From Sedimentisphaerales bacterium (lineage in GTDB: Bacteria; Planctomycetota; Phycisphaerae; Sedimentisphaerales; Anaerobacaceae): 34,801 bases of DNA. The notes under the pieces were generated by a model that did not search any database, had not been told where the DNA came from, and was given only the letters and a program-made list of their open reading frames with translations. Position numbers and translations under genes: made by a program. The DNA is taken from positions 1 through 34,801 of the forward strand of contig JAFGRL010000067.1 of the NCBI GenBank assembly GCA_016935195.1, given 5' to 3'. Shown here one piece after another: positions 23,693-32,440 of this stretch (positions are counted from its first letter, which is position 1; the number at the start of each line of letters is the position of its first letter).

Positions 23693-24793
23693 ATGGAAGA
23701 AAAACTGAATTTTTCGTTACCTGAGAAAAAACGGGAAAGCTCTTTTGCTTTCGGGATAGTTATCGTACTGCTTTTAATCCTGATAGCGCTGGGGGCAGCT
23801 AATCTTTTCATAAAGTCCGGCAATAAGGTATTGCCTGCTGGAAACGAAACTTTCTCTTTGTCGCCTGAACAAACAAAGCAGTTAGCTACTAAGCTTGCCA
23901 GCCGTAATTTATATACCAGAGCAGCTGAAGTCTGGCAGGGTTATCTATCCATAAGCAAACTATCCGATGCCGAGCACGCTAAAACGCTTTTTCAGATTGG
24001 TACGCTGCTTGAAAAAGCAGGTTCTTTCTCTGAGGCGATTGAATATTACTATCGCAGTGAAACAATTGCCAAACTCGATGAATTAGAACCACAGATTAAC
24101 AGTCATGTCAAAAATTGTTTTGAGAAACTCGGAAAGTTTTCTGCCTTGCGATATGAGTTGATAGACAGGACGAGCTTTGAGAAAGCCTCTCCTGCAGGCA
24201 GTAAAATAGTAGCTGAAATTGGACCTGAAAAAATCACCGAATCTGACCTCGATGCAATAATTGAAACAGCAATCGACAACCAGCTTGCTCCGATGACGGC
24301 ATTTATTACAACTGCTCAGCTAAACGAACAAAAAAAGGAAATGCTTCAGCAATACAAAGATCCAACAGTTAAGGCACAGTTTCTTCAATCATGGCTCATT
24401 AGTGAGATTATGTACAGACAGGCACTGGAAGATGATTTGGCCAAAAATCCGAAGGTTAAAAGATTTATCGATGAATTAACACGCAGTGCTCTGAGCCAAC
24501 AGCTAAGAAGTAAGCAGCTTGCCGGAAAAGTTAATATTACCGAAACCGACCTTCAGACGTATTATCAGCTAAACAAGGACAAATTTATAGAACCTGCAAA
24601 CCCGAAAGATCCTAACTCTGTTGAGCGACAGAAAAGTTTTGATGAAGTTAGAGACCAGGTGGCCAGCGAACTTGTGAGCCGTAAAAGCCAGGACGTTCAG
24701 CAAGACCTTATAAAACAATTGATGGACAAGTACAATGTTATCGTCCATACGTCCGTATTGACTCCTGCCGGCCAAAGCGAAAATGACAAGTAA
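23693..24793 (+). CDS. Membrane-anchored TPR / SurA-like protein lacking a parvulin domain
   Basis: 366 residues. One N-terminal membrane segment (about 22-42, FGIVIVLLLILIALGAANLFI) is followed by TPR-like helices (about 60-130: LATKLASRNLYTRAAEVWQGY, AKTLFQIGTLLEKAGSFSEAIEYYYRSE). Then comes a region resembling the SurA/PpiC N- and C-terminal helical chaperone domain: ESDLDAIIETAIDNQ, FLQSWLISEIMYRQAL, ITETDLQTYYQLNKDKF and SFDEVRDQVASELVSRKSQ. The parvulin core expected between KDKF and SFDEV is absent, so no prolyl isomerase activity is predicted. The ATG at 23693 follows GAGG by 7 bases; a TTG at 23672 is unlikely. A periplasmic chaperone for the Bat proteins is an inference. Confidence 0.75.
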   Translation: MEEKLNFSLPEKKRESSFAFGIVIVLLLILIALGAANLFIKSGNKVLPAGNETFSLSPEQTKQLATKLASRNLYTRAAEVWQGYLSISKLSDAEHAKTLFQIGTLLEKAGSFSEAIEYYYRSETIAKLDELEPQINSHVKNCFEKLGKFSALRYELIDRTSFEKASPAGSKIVAEIGPEKITESDLDAIIETAIDNQLAPMTAFITTAQLNEQKKEMLQQYKDPTVKAQFLQSWLISEIMYRQALEDDLAKNPKVKRFIDELTRSALSQQLRSKQLAGKVNITETDLQTYYQLNKDKFIEPANPKDPNSVERQKSFDEVRDQVASELVSRKSQDVQQDLIKQLMDKYNVIVHTSVLTPAGQSENDK

Positions 24794-25841
24794 AACACAA
24801 AAAAACAAAAGTATAATGATTGTATTTTGTGCACTTATAATTTGCGCAATGCTGTTGGTTTGCGCCGGTTGTAAGAAGGATGCAGGTACCGGAGGCGGAC
24901 AAACCAAATTCGAGATTGACAAAGATTACCAGCGTGGCCCTTTAACTGTTCATGTACGTGTCGAAAAAACCAAAATGACTATTGCCGAAACTTTTTTACT
25001 GGAGTTTGAAGCAGCAATCGAGCCAGGCTTTGAAGTTCAAATGCCAAAAGTTGGAAAAGAACTTAAAAATTTTGGTATTGTTGATTGGGATAATTTAGGC
25101 GACAGGCTTGACGAAAATAACAATGTAGTCGGCAGATGCCGGTACCGCCTTGAGCCTTTTTTGTCCGGCACTTTCGACATACCGGCTTTTACATTTCAGT
25201 TTACTGATGTGAATAATCCGGAAGAAAAAGCCTATGAACTTACAACTGAGCCGATAGAAACGCAAGTAACTTCTCTGCTTGGCCAGCAGCGGGCTGAGTT
25301 GGTAATAGCTGACATTGAAGACGTTGTCGGTATGCCTGAAAAAAGGTCTTACTGGTGGGTTTGGATATTAGGCGCAATGAGCATTATTGCCGCCGTCAGT
25401 TTCTGGCTTTATTTACGGCGAAAAGAGGCAATCGAACTTGTCAGGTATTTGGCGCCGGCCCATGAAATTGCCTACGAACGCCTGCGAGCTTTAGTTAAAA
25501 AGGACCTGGTAAAAAAAGGTAAAATCAAGGAATTTTACGAACAAATAAGCAATATTCTCAGACATTATATTGAGCATCGCTTTAATCTCAGGGCCCCCGA
25601 AAGAACTACGGAAGAATTTTTAATCGAACTGGCAACAACAGAAGTTCTTGGTGCAGACGATAAAGCTGGTTTGGCCGAATTTCTCAAACTCAGCGATTTG
25701 GTAAAATTTGCCAAACACAATCCAACTACAGAGCAAATCCAGCAAACGTTCGATCTGGTTAAAAACTTTATTGAGAAAACAAAATCTGACGAAAAGAAAA
25801 TTGATGTAACCGAGCAAATGATAAAAGCAGAGGTAGCTTAA
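24783..25841 (+). CDS. BatD-like lipoprotein with C-terminal cytoplasmic domain
   Basis: 352 residues. A signal segment ends LLVCAGC, a lipobox-like site (Cys at -3 is unusual). The periplasmic domain has GPLTVHVRVEKTKMTIAETFLLEFEAAIEPGFEV, the beta-sandwich pattern seen in BatD, and RYRLEPFLSGTFDIPAFTFQF. A membrane segment (about 187-208, YWWVWILGAMSIIAAVSFWLY) is followed by a helical domain: PAHEIAYERLRALVKKDL, KIKEFYEQISNILRHYIEHRF and APERTTEEFLIEL, as in DUF4381/BatD C-termini. It overlaps the preceding gene by 11 bases and abuts batA, so expression is coupled. It is a second BatD-type protein beside the one at 28763. Confidence 0.75.
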   Translation: MTSKTQKNKSIMIVFCALIICAMLLVCAGCKKDAGTGGGQTKFEIDKDYQRGPLTVHVRVEKTKMTIAETFLLEFEAAIEPGFEVQMPKVGKELKNFGIVDWDNLGDRLDENNNVVGRCRYRLEPFLSGTFDIPAFTFQFTDVNNPEEKAYELTTEPIETQVTSLLGQQRAELVIADIEDVVGMPEKRSYWWVWILGAMSIIAAVSFWLYLRRKEAIELVRYLAPAHEIAYERLRALVKKDLVKKGKIKEFYEQISNILRHYIEHRFNLRAPERTTEEFLIELATTEVLGADDKAGLAEFLKLSDLVKFAKHNPTTEQIQQTFDLVKNFIEKTKSDEKKIDVTEQMIKAEVA

Positions 25842-26933
25842 ATGCAGTTATATTCACCATGGGTATTGTTGTTGTTTTTAGTACTGCCGGTTATGGCATT
25901 TATGTGCCTGCGCAAAAAAAGTACTGCCGCTATAAAATTCCCCAGTCTGATGGATATGAAAAACTGTCTTATCTCATGGCGCATCAGGTTCAGGCCTTTA
26001 TTGCTAATTGGCAGACTAATTTGTATCGGCCTTTTAATAGTTGCACTTGCCAGGCCAAGGAAGCCGACGGTACTGTCGGAAATTTCCACTGAAGGTGTGG
26101 CAATTGAAGTTGTTGCTGACCGTTCCGGCAGTATGCAAACGGAAATGGACTATTACGGCCAAAAGCTAAACCGCCTGGAAGTAGTTAAAAAGGTTCTCTC
26201 TGATTTTATCGGTGGTAATAAGAAAGAACTGGCCGGCAGAAATAATGACCTTGTGGGTCTGGTTACATTTGCTCGTTATGCCGATACGATTTGTCCTTTG
26301 GTGCTTAGTCATAATGTTCTGCTCGAATTTCTGAACAATACCGAACTTGTCAGACTTCGCAGCGAAGACGGCACAGCAATAGGCGATGCGATCGCCCTGG
26401 CAGCAGCTCGGCTTAAGAAGTGTGAAGATGAACTCCAACAAAGAAAGGCTCAACTGATCCAGACCGGTGAAAAGAATTTAGCTGAGCAGAACGACAGCTT
26501 TAAAATTAAAAGCAAGGTAATTATCCTGCTTACTGACGGCGTTAATAATGCCGGCCAGCGTGATCCGCTGCAAGCCGCTGAGCTGGCCAGGGATTGGGGT
26601 ATAAAAATATATACAATCGGCATCGGTTCTGCTCAGGCATATACAACTATTCAAACGCCATTAGGAACTTACAAGATGCCGACCGGCCAAAATCTTGATG
26701 AAAGACTGCTTAAAGCAATTGCTGAAAAAACAGGCGCCTTTTATGGCCGGGCCGATAGTGCCAAAACACTTGAAAAAATCGTTGAAAGAATCGACGAATT
26801 GGAAAAAACTGAGGTCAAATCGATTCAGTATACTCAATATGCAGAGCTTTTCAGCCCCTGGACGTTAGCGGCACTGTTGATACTGGCCTCGGAGATGTTG
26901 GCACGCTGTACGATATTTCGCAAAATTCCGTAA
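25842..26933 (+). CDS. batA: BatA: membrane VWA-domain protein
   Basis: 363 residues. It has N-terminal membrane segments (YSPWVLLLFLVLPVMAFMCL; RPLLLIGRLICIGLLIVALA, ending ALARPR, a BatA/BatB hallmark), a periplasmic VWA domain with an intact MIDAS, D93-R-S-G-S, the second motif LVGLVTFARYADTICPLV and SKVIILLTDGVNNAGQRDPLQAAELARDWGIKIYTIGIG, and a C-terminal membrane segment (PWTLAALLILASEML). An inserted, charged stretch around KKCEDELQQRKAQLIQTGEKNLAEQND sits in the VWA domain. The ATG directly follows the previous stop. BatA and BatB are thought to form a membrane VWA complex matured by MoxR; its physiological role (aerotolerance or envelope stress) is inferred from other phyla. Confidence 0.93.
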   Translation: MQLYSPWVLLLFLVLPVMAFMCLRKKSTAAIKFPSLMDMKNCLISWRIRFRPLLLIGRLICIGLLIVALARPRKPTVLSEISTEGVAIEVVADRSGSMQTEMDYYGQKLNRLEVVKKVLSDFIGGNKKELAGRNNDLVGLVTFARYADTICPLVLSHNVLLEFLNNTELVRLRSEDGTAIGDAIALAAARLKKCEDELQQRKAQLIQTGEKNLAEQNDSFKIKSKVIILLTDGVNNAGQRDPLQAAELARDWGIKIYTIGIGSAQAYTTIQTPLGTYKMPTGQNLDERLLKAIAEKTGAFYGRADSAKTLEKIVERIDELEKTEVKSIQYTQYAELFSPWTLAALLILASEMLARCTIFRKIP

Positions 26934-26945
26934 AATAAGGTAATT

Positions 26946-27959
26946 ATGAATCTGGGAAATGATAGAGTGTTGTGGTTGTTATTTGTAGTGCCGGTGGTTT
27001 TATTGCCTGCATACATCTGGTGTTTCTGGCAAAAAGCTAAGGCACTTAAAATATTGGCCTGCAATGAAATGCTAAAGAAGATCAATGTCTCAGTGAGCTT
27101 GAAAAAGCAAATATTCAAGGCTCTTTTGCTGATTGCCGGTTTCATTAGTATCGTAATAGCATTGACTGAACCTAAATGGAATCCACAGGCCCAAAGAATA
27201 AAGCGACAAGGTCGGGATGTCTGTATTTTACTGGATACTTCCCGTTCAATGCTGGCCGAAGACATCAGGCCGAACAGGCTTGAGCGTTCGAAGATAGCTA
27301 TACGGGACCTGCTGGAAACGCTAAGAGGTGACAGGATAGCTATAGTAACATTTGCCGGCAACAGCACAGTAAAATGCCCGTTAACGCAGGATTATGCATT
27401 TGTGAGGATGGCTTTAGCCGACATTTCTACCCAGAGCTCCAGCAGAGGCGGCACAATGATAGGCGATTGCTTACGTAAAGCTACTGAAGAGGTTTTCGAT
27501 AAGCAGAGCCGTGAGTATAAGGATATAATCTTAATCACCGATGGCGAAGACCATGACAGTTTCCCCGTCCAGGCTGCTGAAAAAGCAGCAGCCGACGGTA
27601 TAAGAATAATAGCTATTGGTCTTGGCGATGAAGACCAGGGCTGCCGGATTCCGATTGCAGGGCCGAATGGCGAAAGAACATTCTTAAAGTATAATGGCCA
27701 GGAAGTCTGGTCAAAAGTCGACGGCGATATGCTGCGAGAGCTTGTTTATGCAACTGATGGCGGAAAATATCTTTCGGTTGAGCCGGGCACAACTCTGGAC
27801 CTTGGGCAGATTTATGATGACCTGATCGCTTCAGCCCAGAAACGCCAGCTTGAATCAACGACAATGTTAAAATACGATGACAAGTTCCAGATTTTTGTAG
27901 CATTAGGTCTGGTTTTAATTATCTGTGAGGTTTTTGTAAGTGAACGCAAAAAGATATAA
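26946..27959 (+). CDS. batB: BatB: membrane VWA-domain protein
   Basis: 337 residues. Membrane segments are at about 7-27 and 57-76. The VWA MIDAS is D97-T-S-R-S within CILLDTSRSMLAEDIRPNRLERSK, a BatB signature. GDRIAIVTFAGNSTVKCPLTQDY and KDIILITDGEDHDSFPVQAAEKAA follow, then GIRIIAIGLGDEDQGCRIPI. A C-terminal membrane segment ends FVALGLVLIICEVFVSERKK. AAGG lies 6 bases upstream of the ATG. Only 12 bases separate it from batA, and it overlaps batC by 20 bases. Together with BatA it would form the VWA core of the complex. Confidence 0.93.
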   Translation: MNLGNDRVLWLLFVVPVVLLPAYIWCFWQKAKALKILACNEMLKKINVSVSLKKQIFKALLLIAGFISIVIALTEPKWNPQAQRIKRQGRDVCILLDTSRSMLAEDIRPNRLERSKIAIRDLLETLRGDRIAIVTFAGNSTVKCPLTQDYAFVRMALADISTQSSSRGGTMIGDCLRKATEEVFDKQSREYKDIILITDGEDHDSFPVQAAEKAAADGIRIIAIGLGDEDQGCRIPIAGPNGERTFLKYNGQEVWSKVDGDMLRELVYATDGGKYLSVEPGTTLDLGQIYDDLIASAQKRQLESTTMLKYDDKFQIFVALGLVLIICEVFVSERKKI

Positions 27960-28761
27960 AATACTTTTACAGGCATTGCTGGTTTCGTTTATGTTTCAAA
28001 CAAGTTTCGCCGGTTCAGCTCAAGTTTCTACCAGCCAGGGCAATCGACTATACAAGCAGGGGAAATTCGATGAAGCCATTAAACAATATGACCAGGCCCT
28101 TATCGACACCCCTGAAGTCTTAGAGCCAAAATTCAATAAGGCCAACAGCTATTATCGACTTGATGATCTCGACCAGTCGATGAATTTATACAGGGAAGTT
28201 GCCGCTGAAAGCAAAGATATGAAATTAGTCACCAAAGCCAAATACAATCTCGGCAACTGTTCTTTTCAACAGGGAACCAAACAAAGAGATTCAAACCTGC
28301 AAAAGGCAATTGAGGATATGGAAACTGCCATAGGCTACTGGCGAGGTGTGCTGGATATTGAGCCGGAACATCAAAAAGCCGCAAAGAATATTGAAGTTGC
28401 CCGTCTGACTATAAAAGACATTCTCGACCAGCTCAAAAATCAACAGGACCCAAATCAGCCCCAAGATCCCAACCAGTCGCAGCAACAACAGCAAGACCAA
28501 CAACAAACTCAGCAGCAGCAAGGCCAGGACCCAAATAAACCTGAAGATCCTAATCAACAACAGGATTCTAAAAACGACCCAAATGAGCCAGGCCGGCAGC
28601 AACCGCAGCAACAACAGCAGCAAGCTCAGGAAAAAGACGAAGAGCAAAAGCAAAAATCCGATGCTACTGCCCAGGAAATACTTGACAAAGAACAGCGCGA
28701 CAAAAAACAAAGACAAATCTTACAAAGAGCTCGGTACAAAAAGGTGGAAAAAGATTGGTAG
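27940..28761 (+). CDS. batC: BatC: periplasmic TPR protein with Gln/Asp-Pro-Asn-rich tail
   Basis: 273 residues beginning at GTG inside the end of batB, with GAGG about 9 bases upstream. A signal peptide (ALLVSFMFQTSFAGSA) is followed by TPR units: STSQGNRLYKQGKFDEAIKQYDQAL, LEPKFNKANSYYRLDDLDQSMNLYREV and VTKAKYNLGNCSFQQG. From about residue 165 a low-complexity linker of Gln runs and DPN/P repeats (QDPNQPQDPNQSQQQQQ and similar) extends to about 240, then a charged helix KEQRDKKQRQILQRARYKK. BatC proteins commonly end in such disordered tails. Its stop is one base before the batD start. Confidence 0.88.
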   Translation: MNAKRYKILLQALLVSFMFQTSFAGSAQVSTSQGNRLYKQGKFDEAIKQYDQALIDTPEVLEPKFNKANSYYRLDDLDQSMNLYREVAAESKDMKLVTKAKYNLGNCSFQQGTKQRDSNLQKAIEDMETAIGYWRGVLDIEPEHQKAAKNIEVARLTIKDILDQLKNQQDPNQPQDPNQSQQQQQDQQQTQQQQGQDPNKPEDPNQQQDSKNDPNEPGRQQPQQQQQQAQEKDEEQKQKSDATAQEILDKEQRDKKQRQILQRARYKKVEKDW

Positions 28762-28762
28762 T

Positions 28763-30544
28763 ATGACTATTTTCAGAAAATATACTTTTATTGCTTTGGC
28801 CTTGACAGCTTTGTTTGCAGGCAGGGCTGTTGGGCAAGTGCAGGTCTTTGCCCAGATTGATTCTCAGAAAGATATCTACGTTGGGGAAAGTTTCACTTAC
28901 TACATAATTATTGAGGGCGCAGACAAGCAAGGTCAGGCCGACTTAGGGCCATTACAAAAGTATAATCCACAGAGCACCGGCAGCAGGAACCAAAGTTCCA
29001 CGCAAATCATAAATGGCAAGATCACTCAAAATATCACGACTATAATGACTTATGCTTTAACCGCAGACAGGCCTGAACTGATACAGCTACCCTCTGTGAC
29101 AGTAACTATCGATGGAAAGACCTACAGAACCAATCCAGTAACGGTCAACATTATAAAGCCCGGCACTACAGATAAACTGGAACTTGATATTACGCTCTCA
29201 GAAAAACAATGCTATGTTGGCCAACCAATTGTTTTAACTGTTAAATTCTACAGATATGCAAACATCGGTGACTACCAGTTTAACATCCCCGTTCTTAACA
29301 GCGACGCTTTTTATATTGAAGAGCCTGATGATACAACAAGCCAGACCAAGCAGTATCGCATAACAAAAGGTGGCCGAGATGCTATCTTGTTTACTTTCAG
29401 CAAAATACTGATCCCCAAACATGCCGGAAAAATAGATATAAAACCAGCATCAATTTCCGCCGAATTAGTTGTTGGTCGATCAAGGTCGCGGGACCGTTTT
29501 TTTGATGATTTTTTCAGTTCAGGCAAACAGTATAAGAGATTTATGGTAAGTTCAGAACCGCTGTCCCTGGACGTATTGCCGCTACCCGAACAAGGCAAAC
29601 CTGATGGCTTTTACGGCCTCGTTGGGCGGTACACAATTTCAGCCTCAGCCAAACCTACAACTGATGTCTATATGGGCGACCCCATTACCCTGACTATTAA
29701 AATCGCCGGCAGTAAGTACTTAAAACCTGTGCACTGGCCTGAACTCCAGCAAGTGCCCGAATTAGCTGCTAACTTTAAGATGCCCTCTCAAAAAGCGGCG
29801 CCGGCAATTGATAATGGTTTCAAGGTCTTCACACAAACAATCAGGCCTGACAACAATAAGGCAAATGTCATACCTTCGATACCGTTGGCCTATTTCGATC
29901 CTGATACCGCAAGCTACAATGTAGCAAAGACAAAGCCAATAAAGCTCGATCTCAAACCATCCAAAAGACTCACCTATGCAGATATAGAAGGAAGGGATTT
30001 CGCCCCGGTTAACAAGGAGGTCGAAGCGATAAAAAAGGGTCTCTCGGCTAATTATGAAAGTCCTGATGTTTTAGAAAATATGAACTTTTCGCCAGCTGCT
30101 GCCTTAATCAGCCCTGGTTATGCTCCTATTTGGACGGTGCCTTTGGCCATATTGATTTTAAGTTCTGTTACAAAATTCCTGACCTGCACCAACCCTGAAA
30201 AAGTAGCTGCAAAACGACGTCGGCAGGCATGTAGTAAAGCGATAGCACAATTAAAGAAAATCACTTCGATAGACTCTTCGCAGCGAAATGAACAGATAGC
30301 TTCAATAATGAAACAGTACATCGGTGACCGTTTCGACAAAATAGTCGGTTCACTTACCGGCAATGACTGCTACGAGGCAATTGTTGATGCTACAGAAGAT
30401 ACTGAAGCTGCCAACGAATATCGCCGGACAATAGAACGCTGCCAATCCACTCGTTATGCATCAATAGACGTGAATATTGATTCAAGAAAAACTGATAATA
30501 TAATTGAGCTTATCCGTAATATCGAAAAGAAATTAAAGAAATGA
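28763..30544 (+). CDS. batD: BatD: oxygen-tolerance family membrane protein
   Basis: 593 residues. A signal peptide (KYTFIALALTALFAGRAVGQ) is followed by repeated beta-sandwich domains: FAQIDSQKDIYVGESFTYYIIIEG, TYALTADRPELIQLPSVTVTIDGKTYRTNPVTV, DITLSEKQCYVGQPIVLTVKFY and TISASAKPTTDVYMGDPITLTIKI. The last resembles the D-xxVYxGDPITLT segment frequent in BatD. A membrane segment lies near 450-470 (APIWTVPLAILILSS), and a cytoplasmic helical domain (RRRQACSKAIAQLKKIT ... IASIMKQYIGDRF) follows. The open frame extends upstream to 28583 inside batC, but that part is batC read in another frame; the ATG at 28763 gives a proper signal peptide. It overlaps batE by 4 bases (ATGA). Confidence 0.88.
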   Translation: MTIFRKYTFIALALTALFAGRAVGQVQVFAQIDSQKDIYVGESFTYYIIIEGADKQGQADLGPLQKYNPQSTGSRNQSSTQIINGKITQNITTIMTYALTADRPELIQLPSVTVTIDGKTYRTNPVTVNIIKPGTTDKLELDITLSEKQCYVGQPIVLTVKFYRYANIGDYQFNIPVLNSDAFYIEEPDDTTSQTKQYRITKGGRDAILFTFSKILIPKHAGKIDIKPASISAELVVGRSRSRDRFFDDFFSSGKQYKRFMVSSEPLSLDVLPLPEQGKPDGFYGLVGRYTISASAKPTTDVYMGDPITLTIKIAGSKYLKPVHWPELQQVPELAANFKMPSQKAAPAIDNGFKVFTQTIRPDNNKANVIPSIPLAYFDPDTASYNVAKTKPIKLDLKPSKRLTYADIEGRDFAPVNKEVEAIKKGLSANYESPDVLENMNFSPAAALISPGYAPIWTVPLAILILSSVTKFLTCTNPEKVAAKRRRQACSKAIAQLKKITSIDSSQRNEQIASIMKQYIGDRFDKIVGSLTGNDCYEAIVDATEDTEAANEYRRTIERCQSTRYASIDVNIDSRKTDNIIELIRNIEKKLKK

Positions 30545-31356
30545 CCACAAAGAGATTAACAATAATATTGATCGCTTTATTTCTAATCAGCCTGATCGCC
30601 TCTGCTAATGCTCAAATGTCGAAAGACCAGACCTATTCGCTTTTTAGCCAGGCAAATGAAAGCTTTCGCCAGGCTAATTCAACTAAGGACTCTGAACAGG
30701 CTGAAAGGCTCTACAGCAAAGCAATACTTACTTTTGAAAAAATTATAAACCAAGGCAATGTTAAAAACCCAAAGCTATATTATAATCTCGGCAACGCTTA
30801 TTTTCTAAAAGGTGATATTGGTAATGCAATACTGAATTATCGCCGAGCCGAAAAACTTGACAGTTCGGATACGAACATTCAAAAGAACTTAACCTTTGCA
30901 CGCAGCAAGAGAATAGATAAGGTTGGTATAAAAACAGAAAAGCGGGTTCTACAGACTTTGTTTTTCTGGCATTATGACTTTGTCATTAAAACCAAACTTT
31001 TACTTACGTGCATCTTCTTTGGTATTGTTTGTATAGCTGCCGCAGGGATAATATGGTTTGGCAGAAACGCACCCCTGACAACATCTGTAATTATATGTGC
31101 TATCTTGACCGTCTGTTTATTTTCATCACTCATCGTAGAATCCAGAACACAGGTTAGCAGAATTTGTGGCGTTATTACAGCTAAAGAGATCATTGCCAGG
31201 CAGGGTGATGGCCAAAATTATCCGGTCAGTTTCAAAGATCCATTACATGCCGGCACGGAATTTGATGTTCTCGAGAGCCGGCCAGGATGGCTTCATATAA
31301 AGCTTTTCGATGATAGCAATGGCTGGATTCCCAACAGTGCCGCCGAATTAATTTGA
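30541..31356 (+). CDS. batE: BatE: TPR and SH3-like membrane protein
   Basis: 271 residues. A signal peptide (LTIILIALFLISLIASANAQ) is followed by TPR units (YSLFSQANESFRQANSTKDSEQAERLYSKAILTFEKII; PKLYYNLGNAYFLKGDIGNAILNYRRAEKLDSSDTNI), two membrane segments (about 155-175 and 181-200), and a bacterial SH3-like domain (ITAKEIIARQGDGQNYPVSFKDPLHAGTEFDVLESRPGWLHIKLFDDSNGWIPNSAAELI). The W-hxhxhxDGxxGWIP pattern near the end is typical of SH3b. The start overlaps the batD stop (ATGA), so translation is coupled. It is the last gene of the operon; a hairpin and T tract follow at 31471. Confidence 0.9.
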   Translation: MTTKRLTIILIALFLISLIASANAQMSKDQTYSLFSQANESFRQANSTKDSEQAERLYSKAILTFEKIINQGNVKNPKLYYNLGNAYFLKGDIGNAILNYRRAEKLDSSDTNIQKNLTFARSKRIDKVGIKTEKRVLQTLFFWHYDFVIKTKLLLTCIFFGIVCIAAAGIIWFGRNAPLTTSVIICAILTVCLFSSLIVESRTQVSRICGVITAKEIIARQGDGQNYPVSFKDPLHAGTEFDVLESRPGWLHIKLFDDSNGWIPNSAAELI

Positions 31357-31470
31357 TGGCATTGGTTGCACAAATACCATACGCATGTGAAAACACCTGC
31401 CGCGACGGGACGCAGGGATTCCCTTAACCGTAAGAAAAATGTCAATTTCTGTAGCATAATCACAATTTCG

Positions 31471-31497
31471 GCTTAAGAATTACTTAAGCTCTTTTTC
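31471..31497 (+). terminator. Probable Rho-independent terminator after batE
   Basis: GCTTAAG (31471-31477) and CTTAAGC (31483-31489) form a perfect 7-bp stem with a five-base loop AATTA, followed directly by TCTTTTTC. The stem is AT-rich, so it is a weak terminator, 115 bases after the batE stop. Confidence 0.5.
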
Positions 31498-31543
31498 ACC
31501 CTTTCTAATGAATGGCATACTGTAAATCTAAAGCATACCTAAC

Positions 31544-31684
31544 CTACTTTTGGAGAGCTTGCTGCTTATTGCTTCCGAAATAGTAAAGCCTGCCCTTAAT
31601 CTTCTTGCAATATTGGCAGGTTGAATGTAAAGTAAGAGGAAATTTGTCAGAACCAGTTTTTCTTTTCGAGTTGGATTTTACAAT
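31544..31684 (-). pseudogene. Tyrosine recombinase/integrase N-terminal remnant
   Basis: A 46-codon minus-strand frame ending in TAG. It contains KRKTGSDKFPLTLHSTCQYC, then KKIKGRLYYFGSNKQQALQK and stop. The K-F-PLTLH-TGQW/YCKKIKGRLYYFG-D...AL-KY pattern is the N-terminal arm-binding region of phage-type integrases common in planctomycetes. The frame ends exactly where the family continues with Tyr-Leu, so a nonsense change or truncation has killed it. AAGGAGG lies six bases before an ATT codon (31682-31684), which may be a decayed start. No core-binding or catalytic domain follows. Its closeness to tRNA-Lys suggests a former integrated element. Confidence 0.65.
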
Positions 31685-31780
31685 GTTTAACCTCCTTAAG
31701 AACAACCATAGAACTAAGCAGTTTCATTATATACCAAACAATAACTTGGCTTTAGTAACCCATTGCAAATAAGGTAGTTA

Positions 31781-31853
<73 letters not shown>

Positions 31854-32109
31854 TTTGCTTTTACTCCTTCAACCTGCAGGCACGCCTAAATGAGACAGCT
31901 ATAATACCTCTGCTCAGCCATAATTCACTTTACAGCAGACAAACTATTGTTATTCAAGTTAACGCCGCCAGTTGCCACCCCCTGCCAATTATTGTGTAGA
32001 GCCCGTAGGCAGGCCTCGTTTACCCCACCAAATTTCTACCTCTGGCCCGCCCCATAGGGGAACCCAACGTGGTTCAAGGGTCATTGCCAGGCCAAGCCGA
32101 AGCAACCTA

Positions 32110-32155
32110 AACTGTTTAGCCCCGGCACCAGTGGCCGGGATATTTTGAAACAGTT
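32110..32155. repeat. Nested inverted repeat/hairpin with GC-rich core
   Basis: Outer arms AACTGTTT (32110-32117) and AAACAGTT (32148-32155) are exact reverse complements. Within them CCCGGC (32121-32126) pairs with GCCGGG (32134-32139) around ACCAGTG. The internal asymmetric part TATTTTG gives a bulge. No T tract follows, so it is not a simple terminator. Confidence 0.65.
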
Positions 32156-32284
32156 AGCCCGCCGATTTATTCGGCCGGTTTCCTCTAATGTTTTATCCCC
32201 AGATATTGCATGGCAGGTTGTATCCAATTTTTAGCCCCCCGCACCGCATGGAGTTTTGGCTCTGAATAGAGATTTTCTGCTCTG

Positions 32285-32313
32285 TTGACTTTAGTCGATT
32301 ATTCTGATAATAA
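32285..32313 (+). promoter_or_regulatory. Possible promoter upstream of the R-M N-terminal remnant
   Basis: TTGACT (32285-32290) and TAATAA (32308-32313) with 17-base spacing; an alternative -10 GATAAT (32306-32311) would have 15. It points to the short frame at 32363 and may be a relic of that gene's own promoter. Confidence 0.3.
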
Positions 32314-32362
32314 TTTATAACTTGGTATCTTTTTATTTTTTGCCAAATGGAAAAACCATAAG

Positions 32363-32440
32363 ATGAGCAACATACCCCATAGAGTCGTAGAACTTATCGA
32401 AACTTTCGACCGCAACACAAATTCAAAGCCCCGACAGTAA
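32363..32440 (+). pseudogene. Possible N-terminal remnant of an Eco57I-type R-M protein
   Basis: A 25-residue frame beginning MSNIPHRVVELIETFDRN and then TNSKPRQ and TAA. The first 18 residues resemble the start of fused restriction-modification/N6-adenine methylase proteins, which often open with a short helix of the type ...LIE.FDRN..SY... before an N-terminal nuclease region. Similarity ends at residue 18, where an AGCCCC hairpin motif (32419-32452) begins. No clear Shine-Dalgarno is present. With so short a match this remains tentative. Confidence 0.3.

Larger units (their letters stand above)
31357..31780. other. Intergenic: operon end, terminator and integrase remnant
   Basis: Holds the probable terminator at 31471-31497 and the minus-strand integrase N-terminal remnant (31544-31684), both listed separately. 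CCTGC and GCAGG at 31397-31419 can form a small stem. Nothing else recognised. Confidence 0.5.

Noticed and set aside
28291-28716. 141-codon minus-strand Leu-rich frame
   Set aside because: Produced by the antisense of the Gln codon runs in batC.
28583-28762. Upstream extension of the batD frame
   Set aside because: This segment is batC in another frame; the ATG at 28763 begins with a proper signal peptide one base after the batC stop.
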